A model generated the notes under the pieces. The model saw only the letters and a list, made by a program, of their open reading frames with translations, was not told the DNA's origin and did not search any database. Shown here piece by piece: positions 18,211 to 28,602 of a stretch of DNA of 64,000 bases (position 1 is its first letter; every line of letters starts with the position of its first letter). The DNA is from Craspedostauros australis (lineage: Eukaryota; Bacillariophyta; Bacillariophyceae; Mastogloiales; Achnanthaceae). The position numbers and the translations under genes are program-made. The stretch covers positions 248,001-312,000 of the forward strand of contig JAMXDE010000045.1 of assembly GCA_026770025.1 (NCBI GenBank). The letters run 5' to 3'.

Positions 18211-19158
18211 ATGGACATGCATCCGAAACCACTGTCGACTCACGTCGCGAGGAGACAGAAGCAGAAACGGCAGAAAGTCATCGAGAAGCAGCGGCAGAAG
18301 GAGCTGAAGAGGCAGAGGGAGCTTGCGAAATGCGAGAACATGACTGAATCCGAACTGCGAAAGCTGCGGCAGTCCGACTCCAAAGCCCAATCGAGGCAGA
18401 AGCTCAAGGTCTGCTTTCAACGCAATCATGTGGAGATGGTGAGTCTGCGGGTGGCCGGTGTTGCGTGTGGTATGTTGTGTCCTGCAATGCAATGCAATGG
18501 AATGGAATGGAGCAAGACAGATATTTTGGCGAAAGGTTCGGAGCCGCTAGGAGAGGCGATTTCAAATCTCGTTCCGAGTTGATGAACCACTCGGCTGCGT
18601 TTGGTGGGCGCGGTTGGCCAGATCATGTGATGGAATGCTTACTTCGGCACTCTATAATACATACAGAATGAATGGATTCACATCTCACAATGGAAATCTG
18701 CGTGCCATGTCCAACATGCCATTCCATCTTGTCTCTATTGTTGGCGCGATCTTCGAAATCTTCACATCGCACTTTCCATCCCCACACACGCGCATGCACG
18801 CATGCTGTCACAGTTGGTCGCAGACGAAGACCTGGTCAATGACCCACCGGACGATAGCGTGCACAGCGACCTCATCGACGGATCCTTGGTCTTGCGACGA
18901 TCGCACCATCCGAAGGTACAGAATTGCTGCGTCATTTGCCTCGAAGCCTACAAACCCGACGATCACGTCGTGTGGAGCTGCAACAAGGAGTGCGAACATG
19001 CCTTCCATCGAACCTGCATCATGAAGTACCTCTCCCGCATCCACAAAAAGGCAGGCAGCACGCCGTGTCCCTGCTGTCGACGCGATTTCACTGATCTCGA
19101 TGTTCAGAAACCGCGCAGCGGGCCCGTGGCGGCGCTCGCGCACATGATTGGTTTGTAG
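18211..19158 (+). CDS. RING-H2 finger protein (two exons)
   Basis: Proposed exons 18211-18438 and 18814-19158 joined across a 375 bp intron (donor GTGAGT at 18439, acceptor CAG at 18811-18813), phase 0 on both sides, 190 aa. Exon 1 encodes a highly basic helix (Lys/Arg/Gln-rich, residues 14-70) that could bind nucleic acid or act as a nuclear signal. Exon 2 encodes a C3H2C3 RING: CVIC, then a Cys, CEHAFHRTC and CPCC, matching the spacing of E3 ubiquitin ligases that recruit E2 enzymes. No transmembrane segment. Substrate unknown. Each exon alone would be too short, and the matched splice sites and phase support the join; cDNA would confirm. Confidence 0.75.
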
Positions 19159-19868
19159 CTACTTGATCGCAGCGGTGCATTGCATTGCAAGGAACGTTGC
19201 GCATGTGGCAACATTTCTTGTATCCATCCATATGCCATCACATACTATAATACATGAGATGCTGTCTTTGAACGGCAGCATCCAAAGCAACGTCCGCGAA
19301 ATGCACTTTGCAGGTGCTTCCTGGGCGTTTCTTCTGCCTCACACATCATATAATACTACAATACATAGCGCATGCTGCACGCGGTGCCCGCATCCATACA
19401 TATCAATTTTCAAGCTCTGCAGGAGCCTCCATTTTATCAACAAACGCTCCTCCAGAGAAGTATAATACCATTAACGTTGCATCCACCACACACTCTCGAG
19501 AACAGAAGCGTGTGCAGAGTATGGCTACATTAGTTCTAATCCCAAAGGAGGATCGCCGCAGAGACGTATCGGAGAGATGGGAGATGACTTACTGTTATAA
19601 TACTCTCCTGCTTGTAGTCCTTGTGCCGAGGTCGCGGTGCCCTCGCGCGATGAATGCGAAAGTGGCGCGAAATGGGTGACTTTTGATGCCTTGGTTGAAC
19701 TTGCGTGTCAAAGATTGAGACACACGCACAAATCGCATCAGCCTTGCCATCAACGTCAACACCGCATCCATCGGCGTTTGCTTCGCAACCACACAGAGTA
19801 CTGAGAATCGCCATAATTTCTCTGAAGAGGTCGGCACCTCATACTCATACTCATACTCAAGACCAAGG
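19159..19868. other. Intergenic region with clustered TATAATAC motifs
   Basis: Between the RING gene and Z-ISO. TATAATAC-type octamers occur at 19245-19253, 19348-19356, 19461-19468 and 19595-19603, four copies in 360 bp. A GGCGCGAAA E2F-like site lies at 19664-19672, and a TACTCA repeat at 19838-19858 sits directly before the Z-ISO start. No coding frame is supported. The motifs may mark promoters, 3' ends or small transcripts. Confidence 0.4.
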
Positions 19869-21053
19869 ATGAAGTCCACGATCAGTCAGATCATGGCGAT
19901 GACGACCACAGCATTGCTGGTGCTGTGCATCTCATGGAACACGCATGCGTTCATGACGCCCATGCCTTCTTCTCTTCTTCAAGGAAAGGCAATGGCGACA
20001 ACAGCAGCAGCAGCAGGAACCGGTGGACGCTCCATCTCTCTGCGAATGTCAGAACAGCAACAGGGACTTCCGGAGATCCCCATCCTCACCAAGACCCTTC
20101 CATCCGATCGCTCCAACGATCTTCTGATCGGCGAAGACGCCGGAACGTTCAACATCAACAACGAAGAATGGGGCGCATTGGGCGAACGCGGATGGTTCAC
20201 CTTCTCGGCTGCCGTCGCCACCATCCTGACCTGCGTCGCCGTCCTCTGGATCTACCCTGTGACAGGATACGCCGATGACTTCGTGGCATGGCTCGAGGCC
20301 ATCGCGCACAACAATTCACACATCGTCACGTTGATGTTCGGAATCCTCTTTCCCATCATGCATTCCGGATTGGCATCGCTGCGCCCCTTCGGCGAAAAGA
20401 TCGTCGGCGCGCGCACGTGGCGTGTCATCTTTGCCTTCCCCAGCCTGTGCCTGTCGTATTCGTGGATCTCGTACTTCATCTCGCATGCCCACGATGGCAT
20501 CGAATTCTACAATCTGCAATCGGTCGGCTGGGCGCGCGCCTTGGCCTTCGGCATCAGCTTCGCCTCCTTCTTCTTCCTCTACCCGTCCGTCTTCAATTTG
20601 AAGGAGGTCGCGGCCATCGAAGTCCCCAAACTACATCTGTGGGAGACGGGCATCATCCGCATCACACGTCATCCGCAGTTCGTGGGACAGTGCATGTGGA
20701 GCTTCGCGCATCTCGCCATGGTCGGCACGACCTTCACGGCATTGACGATGGCCCTGCTCGTGGGGCATCATTGGTTCGCGTGCTGGAATGGCGATCGTCG
20801 TTACCTCGCTCAGTTCGGCGATGATTTCGTGCAGGTGCAGCAGCGCACGTCGGTCGTGCCGTTTCAGGCCATCATCGAAGGTCGGCAGGTGCTGCCCCCG
20901 GATTATTGGAAGGAGCTGGCGCGTGGGCCGTATCTCATTATCGCGGTCGGGACGTTGGGCGCGTACTTTGCGCATCCGTACATGCAAGGTGCGGCGGCTT
21001 TGGCTCGTAACACGGGGTTGGTGCCAGGAGGGATCTTCGATGCGTTATTTTGA
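19869..21053 (+). CDS. Z-ISO: 15-cis-zeta-carotene isomerase (Z-ISO), plastid
   Basis: 394 aa. Z-ISO isomerises the 15-15' bond of 9,15,9'-tri-cis-zeta-carotene, the step between phytoene desaturase and zeta-carotene desaturase, in plastid membranes using a haem b. The match to plant Z-ISO is extensive: [94 protein letters not shown]. The NnrU-type membrane core has about six hydrophobic segments, and the conserved His in IMHSG and RHPQ fit the haem-ligand positions of the family. The N terminus is a bipartite heterokont plastid signal: hydrophobic residues 9-22, junction THAF|MTP, then a Ser/Thr/Ala-rich transit part. Gene order is convergent with the following RNA-binding gene. Confidence 0.96.
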   Translation: MKSTISQIMAMTTTALLVLCISWNTHAFMTPMPSSLLQGKAMATTAAAAGTGGRSISLRMSEQQQGLPEIPILTKTLPSDRSNDLLIGEDAGTFNINNEEWGALGERGWFTFSAAVATILTCVAVLWIYPVTGYADDFVAWLEAIAHNNSHIVTLMFGILFPIMHSGLASLRPFGEKIVGARTWRVIFAFPSLCLSYSWISYFISHAHDGIEFYNLQSVGWARALAFGISFASFFFLYPSVFNLKEVAAIEVPKLHLWETGIIRITRHPQFVGQCMWSFAHLAMVGTTFTALTMALLVGHHWFACWNGDRRYLAQFGDDFVQVQQRTSVVPFQAIIEGRQVLPPDYWKELARGPYLIIAVGTLGAYFAHPYMQGAAALARNTGLVPGGIFDALF

Positions 21054-21527
21054 TCGATCACTCGGTGGAACAAGTGGAGTTGTGGCATCATACATTCATG
21101 CGTTGAACTTTCAATGAGATGGACATTCAGATTCGATCATTGCGCAACATTCAACGAATGCCCAACCACAACACTCGTGCTGCAACGTTTGGCACTGATC
21201 AATGGTTGATGAATTACACTTTGTTTATTGATTTTTTTGTTTGTATGGCTCAGGATGGTGCAGCAGGAATAGTCTGCTACACCATGCTCTCTCTCTCTGT
21301 GCATGTAGTAGAGTAATCATCATTACACTCAAGTTCCTTTGCGTGTTGGTTGACCAGAAACTGCGACAAGCCGATCCTGTGTGTTTCTTGTATTTCGTGT
21401 TGTGTCTGTATACTATGTATATACGATCGTCTGCTTTCGTCATCTCGTGTCGCGTCGTACTGTGCTCTGCTTTCTATCATCCTCTTGTCGCTTTTTTTGC
21501 CACGCCGTTCATGTTCCTGTGCACACA
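21054..21527. other. Convergent intergenic region
   Basis: Lies between the ends of Z-ISO (plus) and the RNA-binding protein gene (minus). T-rich, no gene seen; it should hold both 3' ends. Confidence 0.4.
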
Positions 21528-23615
21528 CTAGGCACCGAGGGCATTGTCGAGGGATTCCTTGAGACCAACGGCTTCCAAGAACTTGTTGAAATCATCCATG
21601 GCCGAATCGCCATCGAGCTTCGTGAGCTCCTTGGGGAAGGCACGTTGCGATCGTTCGTTGACCTTGCCTGCCTTGCCGAATTTCTTCTTTTGTCGTTCCA
21701 GGTTGTCCATGAAGATGTCGCAATTGAATTCCAAACCTTCGACGACGACGAGACCGGGACTGCCGGATTTGATGTATCCGCCCAGATTGTACTTGCCGGC
21801 ATCGGCCTGGATGCCAGCGAGTTCCTTGGCGTCCATTTCGGTCGCGACGACGAGCATACGGCACAGGCGGACGCCGCTGCGTTCGCGGCTGGCGGGTGTC
21901 GTTGTGGTGGCAGCGGAGGAAGACCAGTCGATGGGCGTTCTTGGCGTTTTGGCGAGGAATTCCTTGAGCGAATCGAGCTTGGGCGCTGCTTTGGCGGGTG
22001 TTGGGACGCTGGTATCGATCGAAAGGCCCGTGTCGGTTGCGGCCGCGTCCATGGCAGTGTCGGCGGCATCCTCCATGGCAACTTCGTTGGACGCTTCTGC
22101 CGCAGGCGTCGGCGTGGGCTCCGATTTGATGGCCTGCATTTCGGCACGCAAGCTGGCAAAGTCCGTCTCCATGTCTCCCGGCGCGGTCTTCTCGGGCGTC
22201 GCGACGTTGTCGGTGACGTCGAAGTTGAAATTGGGCGTCGAATGCATCATGCGTTCCAGATCCTGACGCACCTTTCGCTCCTTGGCGAGCTTCTCCGTGG
22301 CCTTGACGAGGGATTCCGTGACGCCGCGCAGCATGTCCTGCGTCTCCTCGTGCTTCTTGCGCAGCTCCTGCGCTTCGATACGCGTGTCCATGTCCGCCGC
22401 GCCGTTGCCCTTGCTCTTGAGCTCCTGCTTGACGTCGTACAGCTCCTGCTTGCGCTCCGTGATTTCCATCTTGCCTTCGGCCCACTTTTTGTTGAGCGAG
22501 ACGAGCTGCTCCTTTCTGGCTTCCGACTTTTTGGTGGACTCGTCGAGCTGGTGACGCGTAACTTCAAGCGCGCGTCGTACCTGCGCGAGCTCAGCCTTGA
22601 CGGCGTTGATGTTCTCGCCGTCCATGGCGGGACCCGTGGGCGTGGCGGCGATGACGGCCGGGTTGATGATGGCGCCGAGTTGGAACTCCTCCGGCTTCAT
22701 GTTGTGCTTGGCGAGGATGTGCTCCCAGTTGCAGTGCGTCTCCCACTTGCCGGTCCACTTGGAGGGGCGGGTTATCTGGAGGTTGGATCCCATGAAGGGT
22801 ATGTTGTTGAGGGAGAGCGCGTAGGTTGCCTCGCGCGGTGTTCGCAGCTCGATGAAGGCGTACTTGCCGAACATCTCGCAGGTGGCGATGGGGTTGCCTT
22901 CCATGACGCTGAGGCCGACCTGTTCCATGGCGGAACCTAGAAAGTCCTTGAGCATCTGATCGGTCATCTCCGGCGTCGTGTTGCCGACGAAGAGCTCCCG
23001 GTTGACCTTTTCCGACTCCGAATCCAGCACGGCGTCGACCGTGAGGTCCTCGCCCGTGAGCTCCTGCCATGTTTTGGAGATGACGAAGGGTCCCGTGTAC
23101 TTCTTGGGACGGCCGACCTTGAGTCTTGAGTTGAGGAAGAGGATGCCGTTGAGGTTGAGGCACCTGTTGGCCATGTCTCCCGTCGTCATCTCTACGAATG
23201 CAAAGTTTGAAGCGTTGACCTGGCAGGACATGCATGGCGTCTCGTGCGTCTCGCAGAGCTTGGCGTGTCTCATGGCGCCGTTGAGGAAGTTGAGGAGGAA
23301 CTGGTCTGAGATGTTGGCCGGGATGTTGCCGACGAATAGCTCTCTTGTGCCGGGCACGTCCGTCATGGTTTTCTGCTTCTGCTTCTTGCCTCTGGAGGCC
23401 TCCCACGGGCTGCGCGATCGACGACGGTATCCGCCGCCGCCGCCGCCTCCTCCACCGCTGTGCCGAGAGTCGCGACCGCGGGAATAGGAATCGCGTCTGG
23501 CACCACCGCCTCCGCCGGATTGGTGATCGTTGTAGTCTCTGTCGCGATCATAGTCGAACGATTTGCGCTTTCTTTCGAAGCGATTTCGACGTTGTGGGAA
23601 GTGGCCTTCGCTCAT
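21528..23615 (-). CDS. RNA-binding protein with two U2AF65-like RRMs
   Basis: 695 aa from the ATG at 23615; the frame upstream is leader sequence. Residues 1-80 are Arg/Gly/Ser-rich with RS/RGG character (YRRRSRSPW) typical of splicing factors. RRM1 (about 91-178) starts RELFVGNIPANISDQFL and RRM2 (about 205-290) starts RELFVGNTTPEMTDQML; both contain RNP1-like strands (NFAFVEM, KYAFIEL) and resemble U2AF65 RRM1/RRM2, which read polypyrimidine tracts. A long coiled coil follows (about 325-455, RKEQLVSLNKKWAEG). The C terminus (about 590-690) with SGSPGLVVVEGLEF resembles the DUF1115 domain seen in PRP3 and RWDD2 proteins; this is tentative. No U2AF-homology motif RRM is seen at the end, so it is not an orthodox U2AF65. 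Confidence 0.8.
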   Translation of the reverse strand: MSEGHFPQRRNRFERKRKSFDYDRDRDYNDHQSGGGGGARRDSYSRGRDSRHSGGGGGGGGGYRRRSRSPWEASRGKKQKQKTMTDVPGTRELFVGNIPANISDQFLLNFLNGAMRHAKLCETHETPCMSCQVNASNFAFVEMTTGDMANRCLNLNGILFLNSRLKVGRPKKYTGPFVISKTWQELTGEDLTVDAVLDSESEKVNRELFVGNTTPEMTDQMLKDFLGSAMEQVGLSVMEGNPIATCEMFGKYAFIELRTPREATYALSLNNIPFMGSNLQITRPSKWTGKWETHCNWEHILAKHNMKPEEFQLGAIINPAVIAATPTGPAMDGENINAVKAELAQVRRALEVTRHQLDESTKKSEARKEQLVSLNKKWAEGKMEITERKQELYDVKQELKSKGNGAADMDTRIEAQELRKKHEETQDMLRGVTESLVKATEKLAKERKVRQDLERMMHSTPNFNFDVTDNVATPEKTAPGDMETDFASLRAEMQAIKSEPTPTPAAEASNEVAMEDAADTAMDAAATDTGLSIDTSVPTPAKAAPKLDSLKEFLAKTPRTPIDWSSSAATTTTPASRERSGVRLCRMLVVATEMDAKELAGIQADAGKYNLGGYIKSGSPGLVVVEGLEFNCDIFMDNLERQKKKFGKAGKVNERSQRAFPKELTKLDGDSAMDDFNKFLEAVGLKESLDNALGA

Positions 23616-26567
23616 GGTTGTTGCTTTGTTGCTGATGTGGTGTATGGTATTGGCTGGAGAAGAGATAGGGGCTGTAATATGATAGCACCAGAGTACAAGT
23701 ATGATGTGGTGGTAGATAATCCAATTGAATCCAAAAGTGACTTGTGTGGTTGCCTGTTGATTGTTGATTGTAGTGAGGAAGAAGCCTTGATGTTTCCAGT
23801 GATGGTGCTGCTGCTTTGCTTGGTTGTGATCTGCGATGTTGGTTGATGTCAAATGGATGTGTTGTTGTTGTTGGTGGTGGTGGTGGGAAAGGAGAAGACA
23901 GACAGGAATTGACATGAGAAAGAAATGGTCGCGTGTGTGAGATGCGCGGTTTGGAGAGGATGAATGGAATAGAATGGTTTTGGGAAGCTTTGCCCTCCAT
24001 TCGATTCGTGGCGCGATGTTGCTGACACCAATTATTGATTATGGGCGAAGCGGCAACAAGGCTGATGACAGGTCAACGGCCGGGATGCCACCACACTGAC
24101 GCTGACTCCGACACTGGATCGTAACCTTGACGTCGATGGACCAAAGTGGACCCCACATCCACCAAAGCAATCCAATCCAACCCAATGCGGCTAACAATCC
24201 AACAGATGGAGAAACGAAGTCCGCATGGCGCGACATTCCCATTGCGCCGCGACGGTCTTTGTGTCCTCGCGCCTAACGCACACGCAAAGTCCGAGACAAG
24301 AGGATCATGGCAGACATAACTCTCTGGATGATGCAGCGACGTACCAATTGCTTGACGTTGCTGGACTTGACGTTGGGACCCACCACGATTGGGGTCAGCG
24401 AAGGGAAACGGAGAGCAAGTTGCTTCGCGTGCTGCTCGGCAGTCTCCGTGGTTGAGTTGTGGGATCTGTCCAGGGTTTGCGGACCGTTGATCCTCTTGCG
24501 TTCCAAGAGGTTTTCACCACAACGGCAACAAAGCAGGACACCATCTTGCCATGTCGTGTGGACATTGTCGGATCTTGCTTGTTCCAAGTCGAGTGATTCG
24601 TTTTCGCGCACTTGCCAAACAGGACTCGGAGTTGTTTTCGTTCCCGAATAAGGGCACTCAAGGCCTTCTTCTGTCCTTCCATCGAAATCGGTTGGCGGTC
24701 GTTCCGTTCATGACACACGAGGTCATTTGTGTACATAATCAGGGTGGTGTCGTGGGTTTTCGATATTAAATGGAAAAAGCTGTTTTGCATGTCGAAGGAG
24801 TATGCCTTGACAAATTGCGTCTTTTTCATGGCCAATGAAAAGGAGGGATCACTGATGTGCGGTTACAACGAAGACATAGCGTTAAGTGTCAGTACCTGAA
24901 CGGAGCACGATGGAGTGCGAGTATCGCAGCCCCGGCGCGGTGTGGTGATTTCCGTGCTGTTTGTGTTTGTGTTTGTGCTTGATTGTTTGCTTGTTTGTGG
25001 ATGGTGCGAGGACACGCGGCGATGGTGAGAGAGACACCAGCGACAGCGACAGAAGGTGATGGAAAACGAGTCGCACCGCGGAGAGTGGCACAGCCCGCGG
25101 CGCAATTCGCCCTCGGTCAGAGCAGCGTAACGGAGTCACCAAGAAGAGAGAGAGAGCAAGAGAGGAGAGGAGAGCAAGAGAGGAGACCAACAGCATCCGC
25201 AACAGAGAGGAAGGCCAACATCCACGTCAACGTCAACGACGTCAACGACGACCTCGCTCTTTCCTTTGTCACCCACGCAGTCAACTGAACGAAGCAGCAA
25301 GCATCCGCAAGAGACAACTTTGGCAAGAGGACAGGTCGCGACCTTCGGATTGGAGCAGAGCGGAGCAGGGAGTGTTGTACTCTGCTACTGCCACCTACTC
25401 CATTAGCACTCTGCTGATAGTACGAAGAGAGAGAGAGAGAGAGAGACAGAGCGCAACGCAACGCAACGGAACCCATTGGTTGCTGACCCAAAGCACCCAA
25501 CCAAGCAATACCAGAGACAAAGACAACACAACAGACAAACACAGACAAACGCAAAGGGGCAATCAGACAAAGGCAGACGGGCAACAACAGAAACAACGAC
25601 AGTAACAACGACAACGCTATCAACAACCACGACAACAAGAAGGATAGGCTACTAATACTACGGAATTGATAGCGTCAACTGCTCCTTCAACCACAGGCCA
25701 CACCCTACGCGCGCATTCGTACCTCGCACTTCAGCAGAACGAACATTGATACTGGCACGCATTCACACAAGAACAAAAGCCGCACACACACTCTCTCTAG
25801 TCGTAGCTGCAGAGAGACTGGGCGACGTTTCGACACGAATACTTGGAGACGCTCTACTCTGAAGACTTGCGCGTGCTCCGCAGAGGTACACGCACGATCG
25901 TCGTCAACATCACAACCGACATCACCGACATCACCACACAAAGACTCCCGCAATCCCACCACCAGGATCAGCAACAACAGCAGCAACAACCACAACTACG
26001 AGTGTCACTTTTGGTACTCTACGACTATTCTATCCTGTTCCATTCCGTTCTGCACTTCGCGGCGGTACCATCCAAGCACAACAAAGGCCTAGAGAGAAAC
26101 AGAGACAAAGACAAAGAGAGGCATCATTGAACGAACTTCACCGACGACTTTCATCACATCGACTTTCATCACATCTCAAGTCATCGCAGCTGCGACTTTT
26201 AAACGGCACAGCGGAGCGATACCGATAGCGGTAGTGGTAGTGACACCAACCAGGGGAGCTGCAACCGAGCTGTCCAGGACTTGCATGCACCACCTGGACG
26301 CAGACAACTGCACCTGCAAGTGGAACTGCGGAGGTACATAGCTCGTACCTTGCGTCTGTCACCTGTGTTTCGACAGTGCTGGAACGACGTGTCGGCAACA
26401 GGGGTGCACGGCTCCTATCGTCCTGTTTGACACATTCGCGGCGCCTCAGCTTCGGCAACCTCATCACTCACCACACACTCAGCACATCACGGCACGACAC
26501 ATACAACGCAGACACAAACGCAACCTCATCACTCACAACCAAAACAAAGCAACCTGCCAATTCTGCA
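23616..26567. other. Long divergent intergenic region
   Basis: Almost 3 kb between divergent genes. The first 400 bases are the leader of the minus-strand RNA-binding gene (GT-rich on plus, A/C-rich on minus). Around 24273-24835 two overlapping minus-strand frames have a weakly protein-like composition (for example MKKTQFVKAYSFDMQNS) but no recognisable domain; a decayed gene is possible. 25425-25446 is a GA microsatellite. From about 25450 to 26567 the plus strand is A/C-rich with CAACAA/CAGCAG runs, consistent with a very long leader of the MYND gene or several promoters. Confidence 0.35.
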
Positions 26568-28151
26568 ATGACAGCACAAGGCTCTTCCACACCATCCTCA
26601 CAGCAGCAGCAGCAGAGCCGTCAGATGCCTCCATCAACCTTAGAATTCTCCCAAAGCCCGCAGGACGACACGCAATGGTCAGGATTGGAAACGCAGGGCA
26701 TGCGGGAGGCCAAGTGCTCGCTTCTCATCCAGGATGATGGCATCTTCGACCCGCGCATCCGCACGCTGCAACGGCAGAGGGTGCTGGTCTACCAGGACAG
26801 AGGATACAACAACCACACGGGACGCAACCACATGTACAACAACGCCAACGGAACCAACGACGCCAACGGCAACGAGGAGGACTACATCGTAGACTTCAAC
26901 GGCTGCACGATATTACAGCTCGAACCCACCATGGGCACGCCGCAACGCACCATGCCCGTCACGCTCACCGTCGGCGGCAGATGTCTCTTCACAGTGGAAA
27001 ACTACCAGGACTTCAGGGTCATGATGAGGACGAGGGAGCAATCGCAGGACATGAACATCAGCCCCAACGGAAACTTCGACTGGCCCGACATCAACGCCCT
27101 CCTCCTCTGTCCGCTCTGTGGCAGCATGGCGGACATACCGACGGACGACGACCACGATGATCACGACGACCACGACCATGACGACAGCTCATCCTGCACG
27201 CGCGAGCGAAAGCCGCCGAAACCGCAGTACTGGCTCCTCTTCTACCCCCTCCTGCAAATCACTGTCATGCGCGGCTCACAGATGACCCTGGGCACGCGCA
27301 CCATCTGCCGCCTCACCTGCCTGCACTGCATGGACGAGCTCCTAGACGAGATGTACCTCAAGGTGCGCCCGGCCAGCATGGGCGGCAAGAGTCCCAGGCT
27401 CTCCTTCATGCTGTCCGCGAGGGAGGTCCTGGATGAGGCCGGCTCCGCTGCCTTCCTCGAGGATGGCCCGCCACGTCCAGAAACGCATCCCAACATGAAC
27501 ACCCTGTTAGACGCCTGGACGCTGTACAATGTCTGGGAGCACTCCGGCGCCTGGGAGGCCCTGCAGAACGATTACAGGGTCGTCCTGTCACGCAGCATGC
27601 AGGCCGACTCCGCCGCCGCGGCGGCAGCAGCGCAACAACCCGCGGCGGCCAACGGACACGCCAACGGCAACGCCCCCACCACGTCGGAGGCCGCCACGAC
27701 CACCACTGCCCTCTCCGAACGACTGGGCCGCAGATGCGGCAATCCCGAATGCGTCAAAGTACACGGCCAGCAAACGGACAGCGGAGAAATGACGCGGCTA
27801 TCAATACGCTGCAAAGGTTGCCTCCAGGAATTCTACTGCTCCCGCACATGCCGCGACATCGCCAAGCCCACGCACGACTGCCCCAACACGGAGACGGCCA
27901 CCGCGGCGACGTCCGGCGGCACCTCCAGCACACGCCAAGTCACATGCGATACGTGCGGCAAGCGATCGTCGTACCGTCTCATGAAGAAGTGCTCGCGCTG
28001 TCGCAACGCCACGTACTGCTCGCCCGAATGTCAGAAGGAGGATTGGCCGAGGCATAAGAACGAATGCAAGAAGAAGAAACGATCCACGTCGTCCAAGGAG
28101 TCGTCGTCCGGGAGGCCTGGGACTAACGCATCGGCGAATGCCGACAATTAA
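26568..28151 (+). CDS. MYND-type zinc-finger protein
   Basis: 527 aa from the ATG at 26568; the frame is open back to 26376 but that part reads as leader. The C-terminal MYND finger (about residues 461-500) has CDTC, CSRC, YCSPEC and HKNEC with the C6HC pattern of the family, which mediates protein-protein contacts with proline-rich ligands. Directly before it (about 390-438) lies a second, diverged MYND-like unit with CGNPEC, CKGC, YCSRTC and DC, suggesting tandem duplication. The N-terminal half has a conserved-looking region with LLLCPLCGSMAD, a possible extra zinc site, interrupted by an Asp/His repeat (DDHDDHDDHDHDD). No SET domain is present, so it is not a SMYD methyltransferase. Function unknown. 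Confidence 0.8.
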   Translation: MTAQGSSTPSSQQQQQSRQMPPSTLEFSQSPQDDTQWSGLETQGMREAKCSLLIQDDGIFDPRIRTLQRQRVLVYQDRGYNNHTGRNHMYNNANGTNDANGNEEDYIVDFNGCTILQLEPTMGTPQRTMPVTLTVGGRCLFTVENYQDFRVMMRTREQSQDMNISPNGNFDWPDINALLLCPLCGSMADIPTDDDHDDHDDHDHDDSSSCTRERKPPKPQYWLLFYPLLQITVMRGSQMTLGTRTICRLTCLHCMDELLDEMYLKVRPASMGGKSPRLSFMLSAREVLDEAGSAAFLEDGPPRPETHPNMNTLLDAWTLYNVWEHSGAWEALQNDYRVVLSRSMQADSAAAAAAAQQPAAANGHANGNAPTTSEAATTTTALSERLGRRCGNPECVKVHGQQTDSGEMTRLSIRCKGCLQEFYCSRTCRDIAKPTHDCPNTETATAATSGGTSSTRQVTCDTCGKRSSYRLMKKCSRCRNATYCSPECQKEDWPRHKNECKKKKRSTSSKESSSGRPGTNASANADN

Positions 28152-28602
28152 TGCAAACATTTAATTTTTCAATTCATTTGTCGCGTTTGTTCGAGTGGAT
28201 GGTGCTTTACAAGGGCTTGCAGGGTTTTAACCAAGAATTCAATGGTCATGGAAATTCAATTCAACGATGTTCGTTGCGCTTTCGTCACGCATTCGTCGCG
28301 AATCATGTTCCAACGTGAACGAACATAGTTGAGTTGCGTTGATTCATGCATTCTATACATACGCTCATTCACTTCCTTGTGCCATGTCAATGATAGCCTA
28401 GCTGCGTGGCCCAATTGTCAAATCAAACGAAGTAGAGGGCTCGATTGCACTCGTAGAGTGGAGTCGACATCATGCCGTGCCATGTTCGAATCATACGAAT
28501 GCAGTGTCACATGTTCTCTCTTTATCTGCTTGTTTGTCGCTTGTTTGTATCTGTTTCGTCTACGATCATGCTCGTGCTCGTGCTCGTGCTCCACTACATT
28601 TT
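28152..28602. other. Convergent intergenic region
   Basis: Lies between the ends of the MYND gene and IspD. A CTCGTG hexamer repeat at 28566-28592 sits just beyond the IspD stop codon. No gene is seen. Confidence 0.4.

Noticed and set aside
21381-22940. 519-codon plus-strand frame opposite the RNA-binding protein gene
   Set aside because: Mirror of the strong codon bias of the real minus-strand gene; no domain, and the true gene has clear RRMs.
27572-28160. Antisense and alternative frames across the MYND gene
   Set aside because: High GC produces open shadows; the zinc-finger Cys pattern fixes the real frame.
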